DNA of 9,422 bases, taken from JACJYE01 sp964432875 (GTDB taxonomy: Bacteria > Bacteroidota > Bacteroidia > Chitinophagales > Saprospiraceae). Where the stretch lies: the NCBI GenBank assembly GCA_964432875.1, contig CAYSPJ010000165.1, positions 1-9,422 of the forward strand, in the 5' to 3' direction. A program made the position numbers and the translations under genes. Positions 1-6,579 of the stretch are shown in pieces (position 1 is the stretch's first letter; each line of letters opens with the position of its first letter). The notes under the pieces were generated by a model, which did no database searches, was not told the origin of the DNA, and saw only the letters and a program-made list of their open reading frames with translations.

Positions 1-334
1 CATAAATAACCACATTCGCCACCAGCACCGCCACGCCCAGAATGATTTGGATTTCGCGGGTCAGGCCGCCAGGATAGACCAAGGGAAGGAGGTAATGCTC
101 GATAAAGCCGCCGGAGTAGCCCTCATCGCCCGCCAGGTGGCGCAGGCGGTTTTCCCAAGGCGTCAGCGGGCAGATCCAGCCCATGAACTCGATGAGGGCA
201 CCCCATGCAGCCGCTGGCAGGTGGAGGTACATGGCCCCGCGCCAGCGCAAGGCCAGCAGCCCGCCAAAAACGACAAACAGGATGAAGAATAAGTGTAACG
301 ACAGGACGGCATCGGCGAGCAGGCGGTAGATCAT
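1..334 (-). CDS. DUF2784 family membrane protein (3' end outside window)
   Basis: The minus-strand frame opens with ATG at 334-332 and stays open for 111 codons to the window edge, so the C-terminus is missing. The product matches my memory of the DUF2784 family over its whole visible length. It starts MIYRLLADAV, has a hydrophobic segment at about residues 8-30, a second at about 38-54, the signature GWICPLTPWENRLR at 52-65, the motif GYSGGFIEHYLLPL at 72-85, and a third hydrophobic segment from about 95 that runs off the edge. It is therefore a small inner-membrane protein. The family has no established function that I know of. Its start lies 10 bp after the stop of the exported VWA gene, so the two are probably co-transcribed. 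Family assignment is confident; role unknown. Confidence 0.88.
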   Translation of the reverse strand, partial: MIYRLLADAVLSLHLFFILFVVFGGLLALRWRGAMYLHLPAAAWGALIEFMGWICPLTPWENRLRHLAGDEGYSGGFIEHYLLPLVYPGGLTREIQIILGVAVLVANVVIY

Positions 335-344
335 AGCGGCAATG

Positions 345-1904
345 TTAATCCAGCTGGATAAACGCCCCGCCATTCACCCGGTACTGATACCCGCCGATGG
401 TGATGATTTCCCCATCGTTTAGGCGGGTGAGGTGGAAGATATCTTCCTCCAGGGTATGGATGGAGCCGCCAGTCATATAAGCCAGATGCAAGTAATCTTC
501 ATTGACGCCATGCTCTACGCCCGCCAGCACGATGCGCACTGGCACGCGCAGTCGAGCAAGCAATTCCAGGTCGCGCACATCGCTGTAGTTGTCCGCCACC
601 AGGATGAGCTCATCGCCTTCGCCCATGAGGCGGGTAGCTTCCAACAGGGCTTCTACATCGTTTTCCGGCCGCTCGCCTCCTGTTCCGGCCTTCATGGTCG
701 TCATCATGGACTGCATGATTTTTTCCATGTCGCGTTCTTCGCAGGAGTAGATGCCGCCAGTGGCGCCGATGATTTTTTCATGGGTGGGTTTGCCATCTCC
801 GTCGTTGAAGAAGACATAGCGGTTGTTTTCGCCGGGCACGAGTGCCAGTGCATGCCAGAGCAGGATTTGATTCATGTATGGGTACATACTGCCGGTCAAG
901 TCATTGACGACGACCTTGTCAGCCCAGCGTTCCCGGTGGCGGTACATAGCGGCATTGATTTCATAGCCGGCATGTTCAAAGTATTTAGGGTTGGTTTCGA
1001 GTTCCCCTCTCACTTTGGCGGCGGTTTCCTTCAGCGCAGCCTCGGCTTGAGCGTAAGGCATGCCATAGCGATACATGTCCAGCAGGCTTCTGCCATTGGT
1101 CAAGCCGCTTAGGAAATCGAGAGAATCCCGCACTCTGGCCAGTTCCGCCAGTGAATCGCGGAGGGTAGCCTGCCGTTGGCGCTCGGCCTCTCGGGCAAGG
1201 ATTACTTTAGAGCCGATGGTGCGGTAGCGGAGTTTCAAGGTGCCAGCCCGTTTATCGTCGGGAAAGTGAAAACCAGCGATATTTTTTTCAAACCGGGTAT
1301 GCATAAACAAACTGTCGCCTTTGGGGAGCATCAGCAGCGCAATGCCTTCGGCATCAGTGCGGGCTGCGTAAACTTCCGGGCGGCTTTTATAGGTAAAAAA
1401 CAATTGCTCCGCCTCATGAGGGCGCCCGTCGAAATCCGTCACCGTCAGGCGGATCAGAAGGCGAGCGTGCGTGGGCATCTGGCTTCCCGGTACCTCCTGA
1501 TAGACGGTGTCGTTGCGCACCGTTTCCTGATAGGTCTTGGGAGAATAACTGATTGATAACTGGCTGTGTACGTAGGGGCGATTGATGGTAGTGATGGTTT
1601 CAAAGGCTGCTTCTTCGGCGCTATTCACGGTGTAGGTAGTGCCGCAGGGCAGGAGTAAATAGGCTTTGCCTTGCACATCAGTCTTTACCTGATATACCTT
1701 AGGGGCATTTTTTTGTGCGAGCCACAGCTCGAGGTTTGGTACTGGTTTACCCCGCATGTCAATCACCTGTAAGCTGAGCTGCACTTCGGAGCTGGTCGCT
1801 TCGGGCAGCTTGGCGCGGCTCCATGAAGAGAGCAGCGTATCGGTTTGGGCAAAGGCTGCGGCGGGCAGACATAGTAGCAGGAAGAAGATTAGTTCGGTTC
1901 GCAT
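345..1904 (-). CDS. Exported VWA-domain protein with two N-terminal beta-sandwich-like repeats
   Basis: The 519-residue product begins with a Sec signal peptide (hydrophobic residues about 5-18, likely cleavage after AFA, residues 17-19). No lipobox is seen, so it is probably periplasmic. Two related segments follow, about 43-94 and 149-201. Each has the pattern V(I/T)D-(M/F)-(R/D)-G-(K/R)-P, then KTD or RTD plus G, then LLLP or LMLP, which suggests tandem carboxypeptidase-regulatory or CNA-B-like folds. Residues about 236-264 are Arg/Glu/Leu-rich and probably helical or coiled-coil. The C-terminal part (about 329-490) is a von Willebrand A domain with a MIDAS-like DLTGS (D335, T337, S339), a GTGGERPEND segment near 407-416 and ADNYSD near 437-442. 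Threonine replaces the usual first MIDAS serine. The gene precedes the DUF2784 gene by 10 bp. No specific function is recognised; metal-dependent protein binding is inferred from the fold. Confidence 0.75.
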   Translation of the reverse strand: MRTELIFFLLLCLPAAAFAQTDTLLSSWSRAKLPEATSSEVQLSLQVIDMRGKPVPNLELWLAQKNAPKVYQVKTDVQGKAYLLLPCGTTYTVNSAEEAAFETITTINRPYVHSQLSISYSPKTYQETVRNDTVYQEVPGSQMPTHARLLIRLTVTDFDGRPHEAEQLFFTYKSRPEVYAARTDAEGIALLMLPKGDSLFMHTRFEKNIAGFHFPDDKRAGTLKLRYRTIGSKVILAREAERQRQATLRDSLAELARVRDSLDFLSGLTNGRSLLDMYRYGMPYAQAEAALKETAAKVRGELETNPKYFEHAGYEINAAMYRHRERWADKVVVNDLTGSMYPYMNQILLWHALALVPGENNRYVFFNDGDGKPTHEKIIGATGGIYSCEERDMEKIMQSMMTTMKAGTGGERPENDVEALLEATRLMGEGDELILVADNYSDVRDLELLARLRVPVRIVLAGVEHGVNEDYLHLAYMTGGSIHTLEEDIFHLTRLNDGEIITIGGYQYRVNGGAFIQLD

Positions 1905-1906
1905 GG

Positions 1907-1975
1907 TGTCTAGAGTTGGACTGGTTCAATAGGCTTGTAGCTGTGATTCCCATCGCAATAAGCCTAATCTAGACA
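1907..1975. repeat. Nested inverted repeat upstream of the VWA gene
   Basis: The outer arms TGTCTAGA (1907-1914) and TCTAGACA (1968-1975) are exact reverse complements. Inside them, TAGGCTT (1930-1936) and AAGCCTA (1960-1966) form a second exact pair with a 23-nt loop. The spacing is asymmetric: 15 nt between the left arms and 1 nt between the right arms. The element ends 2 bp from the VWA start codon, so it lies in that gene's leader. It could be an operator, a leader hairpin, or the remains of an insertion end. I see no convincing promoter in this interval. Confidence 0.5.
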
Positions 1976-2047
1976 AAACGGCAGCCGTTCAATTTACGGG
2001 CAGTTTTCATCAGTTTTAACGTTTCCACTCAATCTCAGAACCAGGGA

Positions 2048-2147
2048 NNNNNNNNNNNNNNNNNNNNNNNNNNNNNNNNNNNNNNNNNNNNNNNNNNNNN
2101 NNNNNNNNNNNNNNNNNNNNNNNNNNNNNNNNNNNNNNNNNNNNNNN
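2048..2147. other. Assembly gap (100 N)
   Basis: This is exactly 100 undetermined bases, the conventional placeholder for a gap of unknown size. The true distance between the universal stress gene and the VWA gene is therefore not known, and whole genes or an insertion sequence could be missing. In the 54 bases left of the gap, the three minus-strand frames stop at 2035, 2016 and 1994. The frame stopping at 2016 reads PGSEIEWKR just before its stop, which could be the tail of a gene lost in the gap. Confidence 0.95.
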
Positions 2148-2731
2148 CTGGTATATTCCGGGAGTTTGCCCTGGCCGGCCTTTACATGAACAAAGTGGAC
2201 CTGGGCATTGAAGAAGCGATTGAAAGCCAACAGGCGTTCCAGAGTCTGTGGATTAGCAGAATCGTAATTGCTGGCGTAGATAATGTGTTGGTAAGGTGCG
2301 AAAGACACATCGTGGGGGATGAGCAATACCGGGCAAGAGGCGCGTTGGGCGGTACTGGAAGATACGCTGCCAAAGGCCTTTTCCAGGAAGCCGCTTTGTC
2401 CGGTGGTGCCCATAATGATCAAATCGACCTGCTCCGATGCCTGGGTGATTTCATCTGCCGGGAAACCTACCAGCGTATCTTGCTCGATGCGGCATGGCAG
2501 GGATTCATATTCGGCAACCAAATCTGCTACGAAGGTACGAAGCATCTCCTTGCGGCTCTGCATCAGTTGCACAACGGGGGGGATGAAATCAGCTTCCCCC
2601 GTCGTTTCGGGCAGAAAAACGTGAACGACCTCGATGACCTCCGGCTTCAAAACGACAGACAGCTTCACGGCATACCGAAAAGCATTCTGTGCGGCATCTG
2701 AAAAATCGATAGGCACCAGGATTTTATTCAT
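2148..2731 (-). CDS. Universal stress protein (UspA superfamily), interrupted by assembly gap
   Basis: Residues 1-194 are readable before the gap. The N-terminus MNKILVPIDFSDAAQ is the classic first strand of a Usp domain, with the nucleotide-contacting Asp at position 9. Residues 108-122 carry the ATP-binding signature G-x2-G-x9-G-S (G108, G111, G121, S122), followed by CPVLLIP (133-139). A second Usp-like unit begins near 148 (HIIYASNYDSAN), so the intact protein is probably a tandem Usp of about 270-290 residues, usual in Bacteroidota. Reading straight through the N run would end at 1994, but the gap length is arbitrary and the true stop is unknown. The start is 11 bp after the pntB stop, so it is very likely the last gene of the pnt operon. 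Usp proteins bind nucleotides and affect stress survival; the specific role here is unknown. Confidence 0.9.
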
Positions 2732-2742
2732 CGCAATGGGTA

Positions 2743-4149
2743 TTACAAGTTCTTGATTTCCGTGACCAGTTTACTTAGGGAGTCTTTGGCATCGCCGAAG
2801 AGCATGCGCGTCTTTTCATGGAAAAACAGCGGGTTCTCGATACCGGCATAGCCCGAACGCATACTGCGCTTGAGCACGATGACGTTTTTCGCGTCCCACA
2901 CCCGCAAGATAGGCATGCCGTAAATAGGGCTGCCCGGGTCATCCAATGCAGCGGGATTGACCACGTCGTTGGCACCGACGATGATTACGATGTCCGTATT
3001 TTTAAGCGCATCGTTGGCATCGTCCAGGTCCAGTAGTTTCGGGTAGGGCACATCCGCTTCGGCCAACAACACGTTCATGTGGCCAGGCATGCGGCCAGCC
3101 ACCGGGTGGATGGCGTACTTCACACTCACGCCATTGGCATCCAGCAGGTCGTCGATTTCTTTACAGACCTTTTGCGCCTGGGCGACTGCCAGGCCATAGC
3201 CCGGCACAACCATGACTGAACTGGAGTAGTACAGTTGGATGGCAGCGTCGTTGAGGCTCACCTCCTTGGCCACCAAGCCGCCCGCGCCAACCTTAGCGCT
3301 GCTCGTGCCGCCACCGCCAAAGCCGCCGATGAGCACGTTCAGCAAGGAGCGGTTCATGCCATCGCACATCAGTACGGTGAGGATGGTGCCAGAAGCCCCT
3401 ACCAGGATACCGCCTACGAGCATAAAGTTGTTGCCATAAATCAAGCCAGCCGAAGCAGCGGATAAGCCGGAAAAGGAGTTGAGCAGCGAGATGACCACCG
3501 GCATATCCGCCCCGCCGATCGGCACCACGAAGGATGCCCCATAGAGCAGCGCCAGGCCCATGAATATAACTGCCAACAACATGCCCGCCTCGGAATTTAG
3601 CATATAGGTGTACCCGCCCACGAGCAGGATGATCACCAAAAGCACGATATTGAAAATAGCATGTTTGGGCAGTACAAAGGCATTATCTTTAATCCATTCC
3701 TCCAGCTTAAACCATGCCAGCATGCTACCCGTAAAGGCGATGCCGCCAATCAGTAGGGCAGCCAGGGAAATGCCGATCTGCCCACTAGTCATCGCCGTAG
3801 TGCCGCCATAAAAATACCGCAGCTCCACCATGGCGATGAGCACGGCGCAAGCACCGCCCAAGCCGTTGAAGATGGAGACCATCTGTGGCATGGCCGTCAT
3901 TTTGACTTTCATGGCCATGGCATAGCCTATAACAGCACCTGCCGCCAGGCCGCCAAAGACCCAAGCGTAGTTGTTGTCGCCCTTGTCCATCGGCATAAAG
4001 ATGATGGAGATGATGGCCAGTACCATGCCCACACTGGCGATGGCGTTGCCCCGGCGAGCGCTATCGGGAGAACTCAATAGCTTCAAGCCCCAGACGAAGC
4101 CGATGGAGCCGAGCAGAAAGCCTATATCAGTCAGGAATTTGATGTCCAT
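2743..4149 (-). CDS. pntB: NAD(P) transhydrogenase subunit beta
   Basis: This is the beta subunit of the proton-translocating nicotinamide nucleotide transhydrogenase, which uses the proton gradient to drive hydride transfer from NADH to NADP+. The 468-residue length is normal. About the first 280 residues are membrane domain II, with many hydrophobic helices and the conserved segment GGADMPVVISLLNSFSGLS (212-230). The C-terminal NADP(H)-binding domain III has GYGLAVAQAQ (317-326), HPVAGRMPGHMN (348-359), VGANDVVNPAA (391-401), KRSMRSGYAG (427-436) and GDAKDS (452-457), all family hallmarks. The start is ATG, 3 bp after the pntA2 stop, indicating tight coupling. The usp gene follows after 11 bp. 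It looks intact. Confidence 0.97.
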   Translation of the reverse strand: MDIKFLTDIGFLLGSIGFVWGLKLLSSPDSARRGNAIASVGMVLAIISIIFMPMDKGDNNYAWVFGGLAAGAVIGYAMAMKVKMTAMPQMVSIFNGLGGACAVLIAMVELRYFYGGTTAMTSGQIGISLAALLIGGIAFTGSMLAWFKLEEWIKDNAFVLPKHAIFNIVLLVIILLVGGYTYMLNSEAGMLLAVIFMGLALLYGASFVVPIGGADMPVVISLLNSFSGLSAASAGLIYGNNFMLVGGILVGASGTILTVLMCDGMNRSLLNVLIGGFGGGGTSSAKVGAGGLVAKEVSLNDAAIQLYYSSSVMVVPGYGLAVAQAQKVCKEIDDLLDANGVSVKYAIHPVAGRMPGHMNVLLAEADVPYPKLLDLDDANDALKNTDIVIIVGANDVVNPAALDDPGSPIYGMPILRVWDAKNVIVLKRSMRSGYAGIENPLFFHEKTRMLFGDAKDSLSKLVTEIKNL

Positions 4150-4152
4150 GTC

Positions 4153-4467
4153 TTACTTCTTCTTTTTCTTTTTGAACATTTCCAGCATGCGGTCCGTCAC
4201 GGCGAAGCCGCCGGTGGCGTTGATCATGCCCATGATGATGCCGAAAACCCCCAGGCCCAGGGAGAAATAATCGCCTGATTCGGCCTGCCTCACCAGGAGG
4301 ATGCCGCCGACGACTACGACGCCGCTGATGGCATTGGCCCCCGACATCAGCGGGGTATGCAATACCGTAGGCACTTTGGAAATGACTTCGAACCCGAGGA
4401 TAATGGTGAAAGCCAGTAGGTAGATTAGCAGGAGGTACTCCTCGAAAAATTGGATAAAACCATCCAT
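4153..4467 (-). CDS. pntA2: NAD(P) transhydrogenase subunit alpha 2 (membrane part)
   Basis: The 104-residue protein corresponds to the membrane C-terminal part of the E. coli PntA chain. It has an N-terminal hydrophobic helix (about 11-29), the conserved KVPTVLHTPLMSGANAISG (31-49), a helix at about 48-59, another at about 68-84, and the motif GGFAVTDRMLEMF (86-98). The C-terminus is six consecutive lysines from an A-rich tract, plausibly a cytoplasmic basic tail. With PntA1 and PntB it forms the three-polypeptide (Rhodospirillum-type) transhydrogenase. It starts at ATG 38 bp after the pntA1 stop, and pntB begins 3 bp after its own stop. It is also named pntAB in some annotations. Confidence 0.95.
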   Translation of the reverse strand: MDGFIQFFEEYLLLIYLLAFTIILGFEVISKVPTVLHTPLMSGANAISGVVVVGGILLVRQAESGDYFSLGLGVFGIIMGMINATGGFAVTDRMLEMFKKKKKK

Positions 4468-4505
4468 GACGGCTTGTATTTTAATTTGAAATTGAATTGC
4501 GCATT

Positions 4506-5597
4506 TTAAGCTTGTTCGCCGCTTTCAGCAGTGAAGAAAGCGCCGCGTATGATCTCATTGCCCATATCGGCGGTCAACTGCCCGTCCTTGACGAGGATTT
4601 TCAGGAAATTGAGCACGTTGTTCGCATACAGCACGCTGGCATCTTGTGGCATCAGCCCCGCCAGATTGGAGTTGCCGATGATGATGACGCCGTTGTGTTC
4701 GATGATTTTGTTGTCTTGAGTCAGCTCGCAGTTGCCGCCAGTAGAGGCTGCCAAATCCACGATGACCGAGCCGCGCCGCATTTTTTCGACGGTTTCCCGG
4801 GGCACCAGCAGGGGGGCTTTGCGGCCGCGCACTTGGGCAGTAGTGATGATGACATCAGATTTGACGGCGCGGGCCTGAACCTCTGCCCGTTGGCGCTGGA
4901 GGAATTCTTCCGATTGCTCCACGGCATAGCCGCCGGCGGCCGAGTCGTCACGAGCGCCTTCTATCTCGACGAATTTAGCGCCGAGGCTGAGCACTTCCTC
5001 TTTGGCGGCCTGCCGGGTATCAAAGGCTTCCACCATGGAGCCCAGGCGGCGGGCGGTGGCAATAGCCTGTAGGCCAGCGACCCCGGCACCCAGGATGAGC
5101 ACCTTGGCCGGGCGGATGCTGCCCGCGGCGGTAATCATCATCGGGAAATAGCGGGGCAAGTGGCGAGCCGCTTCGAGCACCGCCTTGTAGCCGGCGATAG
5201 AAGCCATGGAGGAGAGCACGTCCATGGCCTGTGCCAGGGTGGTACGCGGGATCATATCCATGCTAAAGCCCTGGAGGCCCAGGCTGCGCAGCTTCCCCGT
5301 CACCTCAGCATCGATGAAAGGGCGGAATTCGGAGATGACAACAGCTCCTTTTTTCAATTTCCCCAACTCTTCGTATGGCAGCGGGTTGATGCTAAGCAAC
5401 ATATCTGCTTGTTGGAGGAGCGCTTCGCGGGTGGTGATCGTCGCTGAGGGCTCATAATCTGCATCGGTGTAGTAAGCGCCGGCACCGGCACCTTGTTCGA
5501 CCAGTATCTCAAGCCCAAGCGACTTGGCCTTTTCGGCAACCTCCGGGACGAGCGCAACGCGGGTATCTTCGAGTTCCCTCGGTATGGCAAGTTTCAT
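4506..5597 (-). CDS. pntA1: NAD(P) transhydrogenase subunit alpha 1 (NAD-binding)
   Basis: The product is the soluble NAD(H)-binding domain I of the proton-translocating transhydrogenase, related to alanine dehydrogenase. I chose the ATG at 5597, giving 363 residues starting MKLAIPRELEDTRVALVP, the usual family start. The open frame extends to an ATG at 5672, but those extra 25 residues are not family-like and would be encoded partly by the msrA terminator. Key features are RVALVPE (13-19), the Rossmann loop GAGVAGLQA (170-178), the mobile-loop segment RDDSAAGGYA (216-225), DLAASTGGN (281-289) and GNSNLAG (308-314). The alpha chain is split here, with the membrane part encoded by the next gene. 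It heads the pntA1-pntA2-pntB-usp operon. Confidence 0.96.
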   Translation of the reverse strand: MKLAIPRELEDTRVALVPEVAEKAKSLGLEILVEQGAGAGAYYTDADYEPSATITTREALLQQADMLLSINPLPYEELGKLKKGAVVISEFRPFIDAEVTGKLRSLGLQGFSMDMIPRTTLAQAMDVLSSMASIAGYKAVLEAARHLPRYFPMMITAAGSIRPAKVLILGAGVAGLQAIATARRLGSMVEAFDTRQAAKEEVLSLGAKFVEIEGARDDSAAGGYAVEQSEEFLQRQRAEVQARAVKSDVIITTAQVRGRKAPLLVPRETVEKMRRGSVIVDLAASTGGNCELTQDNKIIEHNGVIIIGNSNLAGLMPQDASVLYANNVLNFLKILVKDGQLTADMGNEIIRGAFFTAESGEQA

Positions 5598-5628
5598 GTG
5601 TATCGCTAAGTTTTTCGTTAATCCGGGC

Positions 5629-5660
5629 CCAAGGTAATCATTTGTCGGTGTATTTTCAAA
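5629..5660 (-). promoter_or_regulatory. Candidate Bacteroidota-type promoter for the pnt operon
   Basis: Reading the minus strand, TTTG (5660-5657) is followed by 20 nt and then TACCTTGG (5636-5629). The Bacteroidota consensus is TTTG, about 19-21 nt, TAnnTTTG, so the -7 box has one mismatch. This would give a leader of roughly 25 nt before the ATG at 5597. The -33 element overlaps the outer base of the msrA terminator stem. No Shine-Dalgarno sequence is seen before the start codon. This is a pattern match only. Confidence 0.5.
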
Positions 5661-5701
5661 AAAGAAACCCAAAGAACGTACATTCTTTGGGTTTCTTTTT
5701 T
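5658..5701 (-). terminator. Rho-independent terminator after msrA (perfect 19-bp hairpin)
   Basis: The arms 5658-5676 and 5683-5701 are perfect reverse complements of 19 bp around a 6-nt loop. The stem core is GAAACCCAAAGAA flanked by six A/T pairs, so either strand would give a hairpin followed by a U run. It begins 17 bp downstream of the msrA stop on the minus strand and separates msrA from the pnt operon. The A/T symmetry means it could also stop transcription arriving on the plus strand. Confidence 0.9.
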
Positions 5702-5718
5702 CCTCCTGGCGCTAGCCC

Positions 5719-6360
5719 TCAGTCTTTGAGCTTGTCTTTGAATGCTTTACGGAATTTCTCTACTTTGGGCGTTATCACAAAGGTGCAGTAAGGATTGCGC
5801 ATCCCAACCGTCTTGTAGTAGTTTTGATGATATTCTTCCGCTTCGTAGAAACGTTCGAACCGGCTTAGCTCCGTGACGATTTTTTTATCCCAGATATGCG
5901 GTGCGACTTCCGTCATCGAGCGCTTGGCGGCTTCTTTTTGCGCCTCGCTGTGGTAGAAAATGACCGAGCGGTACTGTGGCCCCACGTCATTGCCCTGGCG
6001 GTTGCGGGTAGTTGGGTCGTGGGTAGCCCAGAAAATCTCCAGTATTTCTTCAAAGGTGATGACCTGGGGGTCAAATGCGATTTGTACCACTTCGGCATGC
6101 TGGGTCTTGCCGCTACAGACCGCCTCGTAATTGGCTGTTTCTGCCGTGCCGCCAGAATAGCCCGAAACGACGGACTTGACGCCTTTGACATCGAGATAAA
6201 TCGCTTCTACGCACCAAAAGCAGCCGCCGCCCAGGGTGGCTTTCTCCAGTTGTACCTCAGGTAATGTGTCTTTCATGGTTTGCGCTTGAAAATTTGTTGC
6301 TCCGGCAGCTGGTAGCGCCAGGCAGAGGGTGAAGATAAGGATGGCTGTCAGCTTGCTCAT
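5719..6360 (-). CDS. msrA: Peptide-methionine (S)-S-oxide reductase MsrA, exported form
   Basis: The enzyme reduces methionine-S-sulfoxide in proteins back to methionine. The catalytic signature GGGCFWCVE (44-52) has the nucleophile Cys47. Further hallmarks are GYSGG (67-71), YEAVCSGKTQHAEVV (78-92), HDPTTRNRQGNDVGPQYRS (114-132) and EEYHQNYY (175-182). Additional cysteines at 50, 82 and 192 include candidate resolving residues; I cannot tell which is used. Residues 1-21 form a typical Sec signal peptide (KLTAILIFTLCLALPAAGA) without a lipobox, so the enzyme probably acts in the periplasm on oxidised envelope proteins. The length of 213 residues fits the family plus signal. It is a single-gene unit: a terminator follows, and a non-coding stretch of about 220 bp precedes it. 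No MsrB domain is fused. Confidence 0.96.
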   Translation of the reverse strand: MSKLTAILIFTLCLALPAAGATNFQAQTMKDTLPEVQLEKATLGGGCFWCVEAIYLDVKGVKSVVSGYSGGTAETANYEAVCSGKTQHAEVVQIAFDPQVITFEEILEIFWATHDPTTRNRQGNDVGPQYRSVIFYHSEAQKEAAKRSMTEVAPHIWDKKIVTELSRFERFYEAEEYHQNYYKTVGMRNPYCTFVITPKVEKFRKAFKDKLKD

Positions 6361-6435
6361 GCCGTAATGATTTTGAAATAATTAAACGCAGCAAAAGGGA
6401 GAAGGTTGATGGATTGAGGGGGACTAGTGCCTCGC

Positions 6436-6462
6436 AAAAACTCGCCCGCATTTAGCGGGAGG
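6436..6462 (-). terminator. Probable terminator of the mqn operon
   Basis: On the minus strand, CCCGC-TAAAT-GCGGG (6459-6445) forms a 5-bp GC stem with a 5-nt loop. It can be extended by CT/AG pairing across a 2-nt bulge, and it is followed by CGAG and then five T (6440-6436). It lies about 120 bp downstream of the mqnA stop and before msrA. The stem is short, so the call is moderate. Confidence 0.5.
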
Positions 6463-6472
6463 TCACTTTGCT

Positions 6473-6488
6473 CCCCGTGCGGGGCACG
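6473..6488. repeat. GC-rich alternative hairpin in the mqnA-msrA spacer
   Basis: CCCCG-TG-CGGGG (6473-6484) and CGTGC-GGG-GCACG (6476-6488) are two mutually exclusive perfect hairpins sharing bases. They sit just ahead of the candidate mqn terminator in the direction of transcription and may help end the operon transcript. Apart from this hairpin, the candidate terminator and the dispersed repeat, I see no gene or clear promoter in 6361-6579. Confidence 0.45.
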
Positions 6489-6536
6489 CTGACACAGGGG
6501 CTTTTATGATGATCAAAATTTAAATTGGCCAGTTAT

Positions 6537-6570
6537 TTTAGTGTCGGTCCATTTTGTCGAGTGTTTCTGG
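6537..6570 (+). repeat. Dispersed repeat, copy 1 (34 bp)
   Basis: The core TTTAGTGTCGGTCCATTT continues as TGTCGAGTGTTTCTGG. It matches the element at 9259-9290 in the same orientation at 30 of 32 aligned bases, with a 2-nt gap. Flanking bases on both sides are unrelated, so the unit is about 32-34 bp. It lies 9 bp beyond the mqnA stop codon. The size and boundaries resemble a terminal repeat of a small mobile element, but no transposase is present in the window and the family is not identified. Confidence 0.75.
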
Positions 6571-6579
6571 GGCAGCAAG

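Noticed and set aside
432..1556. Plus-strand open frames opposite the VWA gene (226 and 126 codons)
   Set aside because: They are antisense to an intact coding gene with a signal peptide and VWA motifs, and their His/Ala-rich products have no recognisable domain.
1905..1975. Third copy of the dispersed repeat, from the shared string GTGTCTAGAGTT
   Set aside because: Only about 12 bases resemble part of the 9281-9301 region, and then only if several bases are deleted; too short to support.
4153..4175. Programmed frameshift at the A-rich lysine run ending pntA2
   Set aside because: The frame ends normally at a TAA and pntB has its own well-placed ATG 3 bp later; a basic C-terminal tail explains the run.
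5598..5672. 25-residue N-terminal extension of PntA1 starting at 5672
   Set aside because: The extra residues are not family-like, and the first codons overlap the msrA terminator hairpin and the candidate pnt promoter.
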